Source: Leucobacter muris | Lineage (GTDB): Bacteria; Actinomycetota; Actinomycetes; Actinomycetales; Microbacteriaceae | Length of the DNA stretch: 64,000 bases | NCBI RefSeq assembly: GCF_004028235.1 | Contig: NZ_CP035037.1 | Span: 1,116,001-1,180,000 of the forward strand | Reading direction: 5' to 3' | Part shown: positions 1-9,793 of the stretch, piece after piece | Numbering within the stretch: position 1 is the stretch's first letter | Layout of the letters: each line of letters begins with the position of its first letter | The notes under the pieces: model-generated | What the model saw: only the letters and a program-made list of their open reading frames with translations | Databases searched by the model: none | What the model was told of the DNA's origin: nothing | Made by a program: the position numbers and the translations under genes

Positions 1-15
1 GTCAGTGGTCCGTCC

Positions 16-74
16 TAGGGTGTGAAGCAACCGGATATCGATGCCTTGTCTGCCCCATCATCGGGGTCGAGACA
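16..74 (+). promoter_or_regulatory. recA promoter/leader region with hairpin
   Basis: A TAGGGT hexamer at 16-21 could be the recA -10; its -35 would fall at or before the window edge. In the presumed leader, TGTCT (47-51) pairs with AGACA (70-74), and CCCC (53-56) pairs with GGGG (63-66), giving a nested hairpin. No LexA-box-like GAAC/GTTC pair is visible in 1-127, so any SOS operator must lie further upstream. Confidence 0.3.
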
Positions 75-127
75 GTCGGTAGGCAGCAGTCGAGCGGCGC
101 CGCCGCGCACATCGAAGGAGCAAGATC

Positions 128-1222
<1,095 letters not shown>

Positions 1223-1226
1223 GCCC

Positions 1227-2153
1227 GTGGCCGTTCGTTTCCTGCCTCCGCCCGAGCAGCGGCCCGCGGGCGGGTCTCCGAGCCGAGCCGACCTGGCTGA
1301 GGCCATCGAACTGCGTTCGCGGCTCGGGGGCCCCGGCTGGGGTGAGACGCCGTCCGAACCGCAGTCGGAGTCGCCGCGCGAACGCGGGCATGAGTACCGC
1401 GAGCCCGAGCGTCCGGAATCCGGTCCCGAGCAGTCTGAGGTGCCCGGCGTCTCCGGCCCCTCGCGGGTGTCGAGCGACGGCGATCCTCGAACGACCGAGG
1501 CCGAGCCGTCGGCGGTCGCCGAGATCCGTGCGCGTCTGCAGTCGATCGTGAGCATGGACGCGTTCCGCGATGGCGGCACCGCTTCTGCCCCCGGGGCCGA
1601 CGCAGCGTGCGTGGCAGACGCCGAGCCGGGCGCCGAGGCGACCGCCGCTGCCGACGATGAAGACGACCGCAGTTCGGCCTACGACGACGGGGTGCGACTG
1701 CTCGCGCGCCGAGCCCGATCGAGCGGCGAGCTGCGCGAAGAATTGCAGCGGCTCGAGCATCCCGCTCACGAGGTCGAGACGGTCATCGCCGAGTTCGAGC
1801 AGAGCCACTATCTCGACGACGAGGGCCTCGCCCGCGCGGTCACCGAGAAACTGCGCGAGACGAAGCGGGCCAGCCGGGCGCAGATCCGCATCAAGCTGCG
1901 AGAGCGGCGGCTCCCCGACTCAGCCATCGAGGAGGCCCTCGGGCAGCTGGACACCGACGAGGAGTTCGCCCTGCTGCGGGAGACCGCTCAGAACCGGGCG
2001 CGCAAGCTCGGAGGCCTCGACCGGCAGACCGCCGAGCGCCGGCTGCTCGGCTTCCTCGCCCGCCGCGGCTGGTCCGGAGAGCCCGCGATGCGCGCAGCCC
2101 GGGAAGCGCTCGACGGCGGAGCAGGCGGTGGCTCCGGCGTGCGGTTCCGCTGA
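1227..2153 (+). CDS. recX: Regulatory protein RecX
   Basis: RecX binds RecA filaments and inhibits recombinase and co-protease activity. The family domain, three-helix repeats rich in Arg and Glu with signatures such as SHYLDDEGLA and RRGW, occupies roughly residues 150-300. The first ~140 residues are a low-complexity, probably disordered extension rich in Pro, Glu and Ser, so at 308 residues the protein is longer than typical RecX (150-200). The GTG start follows the recA stop by four bases and has no strong Shine-Dalgarno sequence; an internal start that trims the extension cannot be excluded. The position directly after recA is the standard actinobacterial arrangement. Confidence 0.93.
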   Translation: MAVRFLPPPEQRPAGGSPSRADLAEAIELRSRLGGPGWGETPSEPQSESPRERGHEYREPERPESGPEQSEVPGVSGPSRVSSDGDPRTTEAEPSAVAEIRARLQSIVSMDAFRDGGTASAPGADAACVADAEPGAEATAAADDEDDRSSAYDDGVRLLARRARSSGELREELQRLEHPAHEVETVIAEFEQSHYLDDEGLARAVTEKLRETKRASRAQIRIKLRERRLPDSAIEEALGQLDTDEEFALLRETAQNRARKLGGLDRQTAERRLLGFLARRGWSGEPAMRAAREALDGGAGGGSGVRFR

Positions 2154-2155
2154 GG

Positions 2156-2205
2156 GCGCGGCCGATGCCGCCCGCCCGCCACCGAGCGTGCGGCATCGGC
2201 CGCGC
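2156..2205 (+). terminator. Strong hairpin after recX
   Basis: GCGCGGCCGATGCCGC (2156-2171) pairs perfectly with 2190-2205, a 16-bp GC-rich stem with an 18-nt loop. It starts two bases after the recX stop and has no T-tract. It probably ends recA-recX transcription. Confidence 0.7.
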
Positions 2206-2230
2206 TGACGGCGCAGCGGATCGGCGGCGG

Positions 2231-2236
2231 TAGAAT
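2231..2236 (+). promoter_or_regulatory. -10 element for leaderless miaB
   Basis: TAGAAT ends six bases before the miaB ATG at 2243, so transcription is expected to begin at the start codon. There is no Shine-Dalgarno sequence and no clear -35. Confidence 0.6.
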
Positions 2237-2242
2237 TCCCCC

Positions 2243-3784
2243 ATGACTCTCGCCACCGCCGAACCGACCGAGATCGCCCCGTCGCCCGCCGCCCTCCGCC
2301 CCGACGGCAGCCCCCGCAGCTACACGGTGCGCACCCTCGGGTGCCAGATGAACGTGCACGACTCCGAGCGACTCTCCGGATCGCTCGAGGCGGCCGGGTA
2401 CATCGCGGCCGAAGACGCCGAAGACGCCGACGTGGTCGTCATCAACACCTGCGCCGTGCGGGAGAACGCGGCCAACCGCCTCTACGGCAACCTCGGCCAC
2501 CTCGCCGGCGTGAAGCGCGAGCGCGAAGGCATGCAGATCGCCGTCGGCGGCTGCCTCGCCCAGAAAGACCAGGGCACCATCGTCGAGAAGGCTCCCTGGG
2601 TCGACGTGGTGTTCGGCACCCACAACATGGGCTCGCTGCCGACGCTGCTCGAGCGGGCCAGGCACAATCACGAGGCGCAGGTCGAGATCCTCGAATCGCT
2701 CGAGATCTTCCCCTCCACGCTGCCGACGAAGCGCGACTCGGCGTCGAGCGGCTGGGTGTCGATCTCGGTCGGCTGCAACAACACCTGCACCTTCTGCATC
2801 GTGCCCGCCCTGCGCGGCAAAGAGAAAGACCGCCGCCCCGGCGACATCCTCTCAGAGGTGCAGGCGCTCGTCGACGACGGCGCGATCGAGGTCACCCTGC
2901 TGGGCCAGAACGTGAACACCTACGGCGTCGAGTTCGGCGACCGGCAGGCCTTCAGCAAGCTGCTGCGCGCGATGGGCGACATCGAGGGGCTCGAGCGGGT
3001 GCGCTTCACGAGCCCGCACCCCGCCGCGTTCACCGACGACGTGATCGCCGCGATGGCCGAGACCCCCAACGTCATGCCCTCTCTCCACATGCCGCTGCAG
3101 TCTGGCTCCGACACGGTACTCAAGGCGATGCGCCGCTCGTACCGCTCCAAGAAGTTCCTCGGCATCCTCGACGCGGTGCGCGAGCGCATCCCGAACGCGG
3201 CGATCACCACCGACATCATCGTCGGATTCCCCGGCGAGACCGACGACGACTTCGAGGACACGCTGCGCGTCGTCGAGCAATCGCGGTTCTCGAGCGCCTT
3301 CACCTTCCAGTACTCGATCCGCCCAGGCACTCCCGCGGCGACCATGGACGGGCAGGTGCCGAAAGAGGTCGTGCAGCAGCGCTACGAGCGACTGCTCGCC
3401 CTGCAGGAGCGCATCTCGCTCGAAGAGAACCAGGCGCAGATCGGACGCACCGTCGAGGTGCTCGTCTCGGTCGGCGAGGGCAAGAAGGACGCGGCGACGC
3501 GCCGCCTCTCAGGCCGCGCCGAAGACAACCGCCTCGTCCACTTCGCCGTGCCGGAGGGGGCCGAGGAACCCCGGCCCGGAGATACCGTCACCGTGCAGGT
3601 CACCGCCGCGGCGCCCCACTTCCTCATCGCGGACCTCACCGGCACCTACGCCGTGCGTCGCACCCGGGCCGGCGACGCCTGGGACCGACGCCAGTCCGAC
3701 AGCTGCGGCGTGCCCGCACCCGTCGAGGGGGCAGCCCCCCGGGCGGTCAGCCTCGGCCTCCCCACGATCCGCACCCGTGGCTGA
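2243..3784 (+). CDS. miaB: tRNA-2-methylthio-N6-dimethylallyladenosine synthase MiaB
   Basis: A radical-SAM methylthiotransferase that adds the 2-methylthio group to i6A37 of tRNA. The N-terminal UPF0004 domain carries the first cluster cysteines in [16 protein letters not shown] and GGCLAQKD. The radical-SAM motif CNNTCTFC lies near residue 177, and a TRAM domain follows from about 395 to 460. The last ~50 residues are an extra low-complexity tail. The ATG at 2243 sits six bases after a -10 hexamer, so it is probably leaderless. The 3' end overlaps miaA by eight bases; MiaA makes the substrate of MiaB, so the overlap fits coupled expression. Confidence 0.97.
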   Translation: MTLATAEPTEIAPSPAALRPDGSPRSYTVRTLGCQMNVHDSERLSGSLEAAGYIAAEDAEDADVVVINTCAVRENAANRLYGNLGHLAGVKREREGMQIAVGGCLAQKDQGTIVEKAPWVDVVFGTHNMGSLPTLLERARHNHEAQVEILESLEIFPSTLPTKRDSASSGWVSISVGCNNTCTFCIVPALRGKEKDRRPGDILSEVQALVDDGAIEVTLLGQNVNTYGVEFGDRQAFSKLLRAMGDIEGLERVRFTSPHPAAFTDDVIAAMAETPNVMPSLHMPLQSGSDTVLKAMRRSYRSKKFLGILDAVRERIPNAAITTDIIVGFPGETDDDFEDTLRVVEQSRFSSAFTFQYSIRPGTPAATMDGQVPKEVVQQRYERLLALQERISLEENQAQIGRTVEVLVSVGEGKKDAATRRLSGRAEDNRLVHFAVPEGAEEPRPGDTVTVQVTAAAPHFLIADLTGTYAVRRTRAGDAWDRRQSDSCGVPAPVEGAAPRAVSLGLPTIRTRG

Positions 3785-4694
3785 GACCGGGGCTCGGCCC
3801 CGCCTCTGGGCGATCGTCGGCGCGACCGGCACCGGCAAGTCGGCGCTCTCGCTCGACCTCGCCCAGCACCTCGCCGCGACCGGTCGCCCCGCCGAGATCG
3901 TCAACGCCGACGCGATGCAGCTCTACCGCGGCATGGACATCGGCACGGCCAAGCTCCCCGTCGCCGAGCGGCGGGCGATCCCGCACCACCTCTTCGACGC
4001 GCTCCGGCCGAGCGAGGAGGCCGCCGTCGCGTGGTACCAGCCCGTGGCCCGCGCCCTCATCGAGCAGATCCACGCTCGCGGCGCCGACGCGATCCTCGTG
4101 GGAGGATCGGGGCTGTACGTGTCGAGCGCGGTCTTCGACTTCGCGTTCCCGCCGCGGGACGATGAGCTGCGCGCTCGGCTCGAGGCCGAACTCGCCGAGG
4201 GCGGAACCGGCCCGCTGCTCTCACGTCTCCGGGCGCTCGCCCCCGACGCGGCTGCCGCGGTCGACGCCCGCAACCCGCGCCGCGTGGTGCGCGCGCTCGA
4301 GGTCGCCATGCTCGGCGGCGACGCGCGCGTCACGCTGCCCGAGAAGCCCGCCCTGTGGCGGGCCGAGACCAGCATCGTCGGGGTGCACTGCGAACGCTCC
4401 GCCCTCGTGGAGCGCCTCGACCGGCGTGTCGAGCAGATGTGGGCCGAGGGGCTGCTCGACGAGGTGCGCGGGTTGATCCCGAACGGCCTCGAACGCGGGA
4501 GGACCGCGAGCCGCGCCATCGGGTATGCGCATGCGCTCGCCGAGCTGCGCGGCGAGGTGACCCGCGCCGAGGCGATCGCCGAGACGCAGGCGCTCACGCG
4601 GCGCTACGCGCGCCGCCAGGTGAGCTGGTTCAAGCGCTACCCGGGCATCACCTGGATCGACGGGCCGGATCTGCGCGGGCTGCGCCTCGCCTGA
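3777..4694 (+). CDS. miaA: tRNA dimethylallyltransferase MiaA
   Basis: Transfers the dimethylallyl group from DMAPP to N6 of A37 in tRNAs reading codons that begin with U. The 305-residue protein has the P-loop GATGTGKS at residues 15-22, the family motif [18 protein letters not shown] near 42-59, and the C-terminal signature [12 protein letters not shown]. It starts with GTG inside the end of miaB (eight-base overlap), so translation is probably coupled. Identification is secure. Confidence 0.97.
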   Translation: MAETGARPRLWAIVGATGTGKSALSLDLAQHLAATGRPAEIVNADAMQLYRGMDIGTAKLPVAERRAIPHHLFDALRPSEEAAVAWYQPVARALIEQIHARGADAILVGGSGLYVSSAVFDFAFPPRDDELRARLEAELAEGGTGPLLSRLRALAPDAAAAVDARNPRRVVRALEVAMLGGDARVTLPEKPALWRAETSIVGVHCERSALVERLDRRVEQMWAEGLLDEVRGLIPNGLERGRTASRAIGYAHALAELRGEVTRAEAIAETQALTRRYARRQVSWFKRYPGITWIDGPDLRGLRLA

Positions 4695-4737
4695 CCGTCG
4701 TCGGCGTCGAACTTATCGAACCCGGAACCGCAGCCCC

Positions 4738-4743
4738 TAGGGT
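4738..4743 (+). promoter_or_regulatory. -10 element for leaderless acetyltransferase gene
   Basis: TAGGGT ends six bases before the ATG at 4750, the same geometry as at miaB, dapF and hisC. There is no Shine-Dalgarno sequence. Confidence 0.5.
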
Positions 4744-4749
4744 GGAAGC

Positions 4750-6087
4750 ATGATTCAGCCAGACGTGCGAACCGTGGAACTGGACCGGAACTCTCGCGAG
4801 CGGCTGCGGGCCGGAGGCCTCGACTACCGCCGGGTCGACCCGTCCGACGAGGCGGCGCTCGACGGCTTCATCCGGTCGATCGCGCGGGGCTTCATCGAGG
4901 GCGAGCCCACCGAGCAGATGGTCGCCGGGTCGAGACCCGGGCAGGTGGGGCGCCGTCTGATCGGCGTCTACGACGAGGCGAGCCCGCAGGCCGAGCGGCC
5001 GGTGGCGACGGTCGGATCCTGGGTCGCGCCCGTGACGGTGCCGGGCGGCGAGCTGCCGATGTGGGCCGTCAGCGAGGTCACGGTCGCGCCGACCCACCGC
5101 CGCCGGGGGATCGCGCGCGCCATGCTCGAGGGGGAGCTGCGGGCCGCCGCCTCGGCCGGCGTGCCGATCGCGGGGCTCACCGCGTCCGAGGCGACCATCT
5201 ACGGACGCTACGGCTTCGGCCCCGCCACCTGGCAGTCGCGCTGGACCGTCGACACCCGCAGAGCGGGGTGGGCGGGCGCCGAGCCCGAGGGGGCGCTGCA
5301 CTATCTCGGCCAGGAGGCGGCGGCCGAGGCGCTCGGCCGACTCCACGAGCGCACCCGTCGCACCCGCATCGGCGACATCGAGGGCTGGCCGGTGCGCTGG
5401 CGGCAGCTGTCGGGCGCGAAACCGGGGGAGCCCCACGGCGAGAGCGTGCGCGGCGTGCGCTACCTCGATGCCGCGGGCGAGCTGCGCGGAGCGATGGTCT
5501 ACCGCATCGCCGAGTCCGACGACGACTGGGCGCGATCGCGGCTCGAGATCCGGCACCTGATCGGCGAGACCCCCGAGGCGCGCGCAGCGCTGTGGCGGTT
5601 CGCGCTGCAGCACGACCTGGTCGGCACCGTCACGGCCGGGTTCCGTCCGGTCGACGAGCCGCTGCCGTGGCTGCTCGACGACGCCCGGGCCGCGACCCGC
5701 ACGATCGAGGACCACGGGTGGCTGCGCATCCTCGATCTGCCCGCCGTGTTCGCGGCTCGCCGGTTCGCAGCGCCGCTCGACGTCGTGCTGCGCGTCGCGG
5801 ATCCGCTCGGCTTCGCCGACGGGGTCTGGCGTGTGGAGGCCCGGGCCGACGGCTCGGGCCGGGCGACCCCGCTCGGCGGGGCGGGTGCGCCGCACGCCTC
5901 CGAGGCCGACGGCTCGGGGGTCGACATCGAGATCGGGGTGGCCGAGCTGTCGTCGCTCTATCTCGGCGGCGTCTCGGCTCGCTCCCTCGCGGAGGCCGGG
6001 CGGCTGCGGGGCGACACGTCGGCGACCCGGCGACTCGACGCGGCGCTGCGGATCGAGGGCGAGCCCTTCCTCAGCATCATGTACTGA
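4750..6087 (+). CDS. Eis-like GNAT family N-acetyltransferase
   Basis: The 445-residue protein has the three-part Eis architecture: an N-terminal GNAT domain with the acetyl-CoA motif VAPTHRRRGIARAM near residues 112-125, a second GNAT-like domain, and a C-terminal SCP2-like domain ending in FLSIMY, whose terminal carboxylate is catalytic in Eis. Eis-type enzymes acetylate amino groups of aminoglycosides, lysines or small molecules in the cytoplasm; the substrate here is unknown. A -10 hexamer six bases before the ATG suggests leaderless monocistronic expression. The stop codon lies about 40 bp from the convergent membrane-protein gene. Confidence 0.88.
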   Translation: MIQPDVRTVELDRNSRERLRAGGLDYRRVDPSDEAALDGFIRSIARGFIEGEPTEQMVAGSRPGQVGRRLIGVYDEASPQAERPVATVGSWVAPVTVPGGELPMWAVSEVTVAPTHRRRGIARAMLEGELRAAASAGVPIAGLTASEATIYGRYGFGPATWQSRWTVDTRRAGWAGAEPEGALHYLGQEAAAEALGRLHERTRRTRIGDIEGWPVRWRQLSGAKPGEPHGESVRGVRYLDAAGELRGAMVYRIAESDDDWARSRLEIRHLIGETPEARAALWRFALQHDLVGTVTAGFRPVDEPLPWLLDDARAATRTIEDHGWLRILDLPAVFAARRFAAPLDVVLRVADPLGFADGVWRVEARADGSGRATPLGGAGAPHASEADGSGVDIEIGVAELSSLYLGGVSARSLAEAGRLRGDTSATRRLDAALRIEGEPFLSIMY

Positions 6088-6126
6088 GTCCGGGAGACGG
6101 AGCGACGCGGGCCGCTTCTCGCCGAC

Positions 6127-7203
6127 TCAGCGGCGCGAGCGGCGGTAGCTCTCGAGCGCGGCCCCGCCGGCCGCGATGGCGCCGAAGAGCACCGCGCCGA
6201 TCGGCCACACGACCCACGAGGTGCCCCACGCGTCGCCGATGAAGCTCCAGGCCAGATAGATCGCGGTGAGCAGGGGCCAGTAGAAGGCGGCGATCACGCC
6301 GATCACGTTGTGCTCCCCGTCGTCGTCGGCGGCAGCCGCGGCGCCTCCCGTGAGACGCTCGGCGACGGTGTGAGCCCAGGCCGCCGGCAGCAGGATCGCG
6401 AGGCCGGCCGCCACGAAGGCCAGCACGAGCACCACGCCGCCGACGCTCCAGAGGCCGCTGTTCGGCGACTCCTGCATGAGCAGCACGAAGGCGAGCAGCG
6501 GGGCGGGGGAGAGGATCCAGAGGGCGACGGCCACCTGCAGCGCGCGGATGCGGGCCCGTTCGTGCTGCTGGGCGAGCTCGTCGGCCCAGTGCGACACCCC
6601 CGCGTCGGGGGTGAACCGACCGTCGCTCACCCGCTTGTAGGGTGCGAGATCGCGGGCGGTGCTGACGATGAGCAGCACGCCGACGGTGACGAGCAGGAGC
6701 AGGGCCAGCAGGCCGATGGCGGTCGCCGCCCCGGGATCGATCGGCAGCGCCCCCGAATCGGCGGCGGTCGGCAGCGAGATCAGCGCGGCGGGGGAGAGCA
6801 CGAACAGCACGACCGCCGTGCTCACCCGGAAACGGATGCGGTGCTGGGCTTCGGCGAAACCGCGGGCCTCCTCCATCGTGACCGGCGGGTGCTGCGACTG
6901 CGCGGCGGGTGCGGAGGCAGCAGCGGCCGCGACCGGGGCCGCCGATCCCGCGCCCGTGTGCGGAGCGGTCGAGGCGGCCGGAGCGATCTCGGCCGCGATG
7001 CCGAGCACCGGGGCGACCTCCTCGAGATTGCCGAAGTCGCGGATCACCTGGCCGACCGCCTCGTTCTCGGTGCGGCCCTCGGCGATGAGGCTCGCGTAGG
7101 CGTCCTCCATCATGGTCTGCAGCTCCGTCTTCGCCTCGAGCATGCGGGGCGTTTGCGGATAGGCGCTGAACATGGTGTCCAGGTAGGCGATGATGACGTT
7201 CAT
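6127..7203 (-). CDS. Permease-prefix-domain multi-pass membrane protein, PadR partner
   Basis: The 358-residue protein begins with a helical soluble region (about 1-75) matching the 'permease prefix domain 1' that usually precedes membrane proteins paired with PadR regulators. An Ala/Pro-rich linker follows, then six or more hydrophobic segments (for example near 135-155, 170-195, 235-260, 270-295 and 315-350). The ATG at 7203 overlaps the upstream padR stop in an ATGA arrangement, which supports this start over a longer reading frame. Such proteins are often membrane-stress or transport accessory factors; no substrate can be assigned. Confidence 0.82.
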   Translation of the reverse strand: MNVIIAYLDTMFSAYPQTPRMLEAKTELQTMMEDAYASLIAEGRTENEAVGQVIRDFGNLEEVAPVLGIAAEIAPAASTAPHTGAGSAAPVAAAAASAPAAQSQHPPVTMEEARGFAEAQHRIRFRVSTAVVLFVLSPAALISLPTAADSGALPIDPGAATAIGLLALLLLVTVGVLLIVSTARDLAPYKRVSDGRFTPDAGVSHWADELAQQHERARIRALQVAVALWILSPAPLLAFVLLMQESPNSGLWSVGGVVLVLAFVAAGLAILLPAAWAHTVAERLTGGAAAAADDDGEHNVIGVIAAFYWPLLTAIYLAWSFIGDAWGTSWVVWPIGAVLFGAIAAGGAALESYRRSRR

Positions 7204-7568
7204 GATGCGGCTCCTTCGAGGGGAATGCTGGGGAGGGGGGCGTCGAGGCCCGCGACGAAGCGGTCGACGACCGACTTGGTGCTGTGCCACTCGGCGACCT
7301 TGAGGCTCAGGTGCCCGGCGCCCGCCTCGGTGATCCGGTAGTAGGTGCGGGGCTTGCCCGACTGCGACGTGCCCGGGTACGACGTCACGAGCCGCGCGTT
7401 CTCGAGCCGCTTGACGGCGGAGTAGAGGGTGGTCTGCTTGATCGTGTAGTCGGCGCCCGTGACGGCGCTGATCTGCCGGGCGAGCTCGTAGGCGTACGAG
7501 GGGGCTCGACGCAGCAGCGACAGGATCATCAGGTCGATGTAGCCGCGGATGGCGTCTCCGCTGATCAT
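7200..7568 (-). CDS. PadR family transcriptional regulator
   Basis: A 122-residue winged-helix repressor of the PadR type. The N-terminal DNA-binding domain contains GYIDLMILSLL, SYAYELARQI and the wing region KQTTLYSAVKRLE followed by KPRTYYRIT. The C-terminal part is a short helical dimerisation segment. The ATG at 7568 follows GAGGAGACGAG, a good ribosome site, and a sigma70-like promoter lies just upstream. The stop overlaps the start of the downstream membrane protein by four bases, so the pair is one operon; autorepression is the usual mode for this family. Confidence 0.92.
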   Translation of the reverse strand: MISGDAIRGYIDLMILSLLRRAPSYAYELARQISAVTGADYTIKQTTLYSAVKRLENARLVTSYPGTSQSGKPRTYYRITEAGAGHLSLKVAEWHSTKSVVDRFVAGLDAPLPSIPLEGAAS

Positions 7569-7598
7569 CTCGTCTCCTCTGCTCGGTGTGCTCTGCTC

Positions 7599-7627
7599 AA
7601 CATAGTACGTGTGTCGTAGTACGTCAA
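7599..7627 (-). promoter_or_regulatory. padR operon promoter with repeated operator-like motif
   Basis: On the minus strand TTGACG (7627-7622) and TATGTT (7604-7599) are separated by 17 bases, a good -35/-10 pair. The spacer contains ACGTACTA twice as a direct repeat, the likely PadR binding site and hence an autoregulatory operator (inference). Confidence 0.65.
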
Positions 7628-7670
7628 ACGTCGGTGCGGATCCGGGATCCCGCCACGAGCCGCCGCCCCG

Positions 7671-7676
7671 TAAACT
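7671..7676 (+). promoter_or_regulatory. -10 element for leaderless dapF
   Basis: TAAACT ends six bases before the dapF ATG at 7683. There is no Shine-Dalgarno sequence. Confidence 0.6.
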
Positions 7677-7682
7677 GGGCGG

Positions 7683-8576
7683 ATGACCACCCTCGCGTTC
7701 ACCAAGGGCCACGGCACGGGCAACGACTTCGTGCTGTTCACAGACCCCGACGGCGAGCGCCCGCTCACTCCCGAGCAGATCCGCTTCCTCTGCGATCGGC
7801 GCTTCGGCATCGGCGCCGACGGCGTGATCCGCGCCGTGCGCTCGCGAGCCCTGCCCGAGGGCGCGGCCTCCCTCGCCGAGGAACCCGAGGCCGAGTGGTT
7901 CATGGACTACTGGAACGCCGACGGCACGCCGGCCGAGATGTGCGGCAACGGCATCCGCGTCTACGCGCATTACCTCATCAGCGAGGGTCTCGTCGCCCCC
8001 GAGCGCCGCGACACCCTGCCCATCGGCACCCGGGCCGGTGTGAAGGACGTGCTCGCCGGTGTCGCCGGCTACACCGTCGACCTCGGCCGCTGGCGCCTCG
8101 CCGAGGAGCGCCTCGTCTCGGCCTACGGCCTCGACGTCGCCCGCCCCGGCCTCGGCCTCGACCTCGGCAACCCCCACGTGGTGACGGCGCTCGCCCACGC
8201 GGGCGAACTCGAGGGCCTCGACCTGCATCGCGCCCCCTCGCTCGATCCCGCACCCGCGGAGGGCGCCAACGTCGAGTTCGTCGTGCCCGAGGATCCGCTC
8301 GTCGTCGACGGCGTCGCCCGGATCCGGATGCGCGTGCACGAGCGCGGCGTCGGCGAGACGCTCTCCTGCGGCACCGGCACCGCCGCGGCCGCGCTGGCGT
8401 TCCGCCACTGGGGCGGCGAGGGCATGCCCAACCACTGGCGCGTCGACGTTCCCGGCGGTCGCCTCGCAGTGCGCATGTTCCCGACCGAGGAGGGGGAGCA
8501 CGTCTCGCTCAATGGACCCGCCGAACTCGTCTACTCGGGGGAGATCGAGTTGCCGGAGGCGGCGGGGCTGCGTTGA
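7683..8576 (+). CDS. dapF: Diaminopimelate epimerase
   Basis: Interconverts LL- and meso-diaminopimelate for lysine and peptidoglycan synthesis. The 297-residue protein has the two catalytic cysteines in [10 protein letters not shown] (about residue 86) and [11 protein letters not shown] (about 229), and the N-terminal substrate motif GTGNDF. The start is fixed by a -10 hexamer six bases upstream. The final coding bases (8517-8547) are repeated exactly at 8642-8672, see the repeat entry. In relatives dapF is normally followed by a methyltransferase gene and hflX; here 12.5 kb of accessory genes intervene. Confidence 0.97.
   Translation: MTTLAFTKGHGTGNDFVLFTDPDGERPLTPEQIRFLCDRRFGIGADGVIRAVRSRALPEGAASLAEEPEAEWFMDYWNADGTPAEMCGNGIRVYAHYLISEGLVAPERRDTLPIGTRAGVKDVLAGVAGYTVDLGRWRLAEERLVSAYGLDVARPGLGLDLGNPHVVTALAHAGELEGLDLHRAPSLDPAPAEGANVEFVVPEDPLVVDGVARIRMRVHERGVGETLSCGTGTAAAALAFRHWGGEGMPNHWRVDVPGGRLAVRMFPTEEGEHVSLNGPAELVYSGEIELPEAAGLR
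8517..8547 (+). repeat. 31-bp direct repeat, copy 1 (3' end of dapF)
   Basis: Bases 8517-8547 match 8642-8672 exactly, offset 125. Copy 1 encodes the dapF C-terminal region [11 protein letters not shown] 31-base exact repeat at this spacing is very unlikely by chance and suggests a past recombination or duplication. Confidence 0.9.
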
Positions 8577-8581
8577 TGCGC

Positions 8582-8599
8582 CGCCGTGTGCGGCGTTTT
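8582..8599 (+). terminator. Probable dapF terminator
   Basis: CGCCG (8582-8586), loop TGTG, CGGCG (8591-8595), then TTTT. The stem is short but has a genuine T-run, and it begins six bases after the dapF stop. Confidence 0.5.
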
Positions 8600-8641
8600 C
8601 ACCCGGCTGCGAGCCGCTGGCGCGTCTCGCGACGCCGGCTG

Positions 8642-8672
8642 CCCGCCGAACTCGTCTACTCGGGGGAGATCG
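8642..8672 (+). repeat. 31-bp direct repeat, copy 2 (end of LysR gene)
   Basis: Second exact copy of the dapF 3' end. On the minus strand it supplies the last few codons and the TAG stop (8658-8656) of the LysR gene, so the present LysR C-terminus was partly built from this duplicated sequence. Confidence 0.9.
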
Positions 8673-9621
8673 GACCGTCGAAGACCGCGCGGCCGGACAG
8701 CGCCGGCGGCGTCGGATGCGTCAGCATGAGATCGACGATCGATTTGGCCGGGCCGCTCAGCGAGCGTGACAGCGGCCAGTTGGCGTAGACGTCTCGCACG
8801 GCCGCTGGATGGGCGATCGGTCGGAACACGACCCCCGCCCCCGCGAAGAGCGCGACCGGCAGCTCGGTCGTGAGCCCCGGATCGGAACCGAGCTCGACGA
8901 GTGCGAGCAGCGACTGCGGGTGCCTCACGCGGTGCGGCACCTCCGGGTATCGGCCGAGGTCGCGCCAGAACGGGTGCCCGAGCAGACTCTCGGCCTGGAA
9001 CTGCCCGGTCATGATGAGGCGCTCGTGCACGAGCTCTTCGGGGTCGATCGGCCGGTCGACGTCTGCGGCCCACGGGTGCCCCGGGGGGATCGCGATCAGG
9101 AACCGCTCTCGCCACAGCAGTTCGCCGCCGTAGCGCCGGCGCGACAGGGGCGGTTCGGCCTGGCGCAGGAAGACGTCGAGACGACCGGCCTCGGCGGCGG
9201 CCTCCATCTCACCCCCCGACATCTCTTCGAGGCGGATCTCGACCCCGGGGTGGAGGCCGCGCGCCAAGCGCGTCAGATGCGGGAGGTACCCGGCAGAGGC
9301 ACTGGGATAGGTGCCGATGACCACTGTTCCGCGGTGGGGGCCTCCGTTCTGGTTCCGCAGCCGACGTACGCCGGCTGCGACCTCGCCGAGCACGAGTCGC
9401 GCGTGCCTGATGAAGACCTTTCCGGCGGGCGTCAGAGCGACCGGACGGGTGCGCCGATCGATGAGCGGCCTGCCGACGGATCGCTCGAGGGCTTTGAGGT
9501 GCCCGCTCACGGTGGGCTGCGAGAGGCGCAGCTCGAGGGCGGCCTGCTGGAAGCCCCCGTGATCCGCCACTGCGACGAAGGATCGGAGCCATCGCAGATC
9601 GAGGTCGACGTCTGCTCTCAT
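8656..9621 (-). CDS. LysR family transcriptional regulator
   Basis: A 321-residue LysR-type regulator. The N-terminal winged helix spans about residues 8-67 (LRWLRSFVAVADHGGFQQAA, then LSQPTVSGHLKALE), followed by a periplasmic-binding-like effector domain. The ATG at 9621 follows GAAAGG with a five-base spacer; an upstream in-frame GTG at 9669 lacks such a site. It is divergent from the enolase-superfamily gene at 9794, and the 172-bp gap is the probable control region, so it likely regulates that enzyme in response to its substrate. The C-terminal codons lie in a 31-bp duplication of dapF. Confidence 0.92.
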   Translation of the reverse strand: MRADVDLDLRWLRSFVAVADHGGFQQAALELRLSQPTVSGHLKALERSVGRPLIDRRTRPVALTPAGKVFIRHARLVLGEVAAGVRRLRNQNGGPHRGTVVIGTYPSASAGYLPHLTRLARGLHPGVEIRLEEMSGGEMEAAAEAGRLDVFLRQAEPPLSRRRYGGELLWRERFLIAIPPGHPWAADVDRPIDPEELVHERLIMTGQFQAESLLGHPFWRDLGRYPEVPHRVRHPQSLLALVELGSDPGLTTELPVALFAGAGVVFRPIAHPAAVRDVYANWPLSRSLSGPAKSIVDLMLTHPTPPALSGRAVFDGPISPE

Positions 9622-9793
9622 CGTGACCTTTCGCCGTACTGCACCGCTTCCCTTCGCTATCAATAACACTGATAGTCAGGATCAAGAATATCGCGTTGTG
9701 CAATATTCTGGGGCTCTTTAGTGTCGATCTAGACGCGTGGCAGGGCTCTCGGCCCGCCCGCGCTCCCAGAGAAGCACGACCGAAGGAGTTCTC

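Noticed and set aside
1..127. A LexA box in front of recA
   Set aside because: No GAAC/GTTC pair with the right spacing is present in these bases; it may lie upstream of the window.
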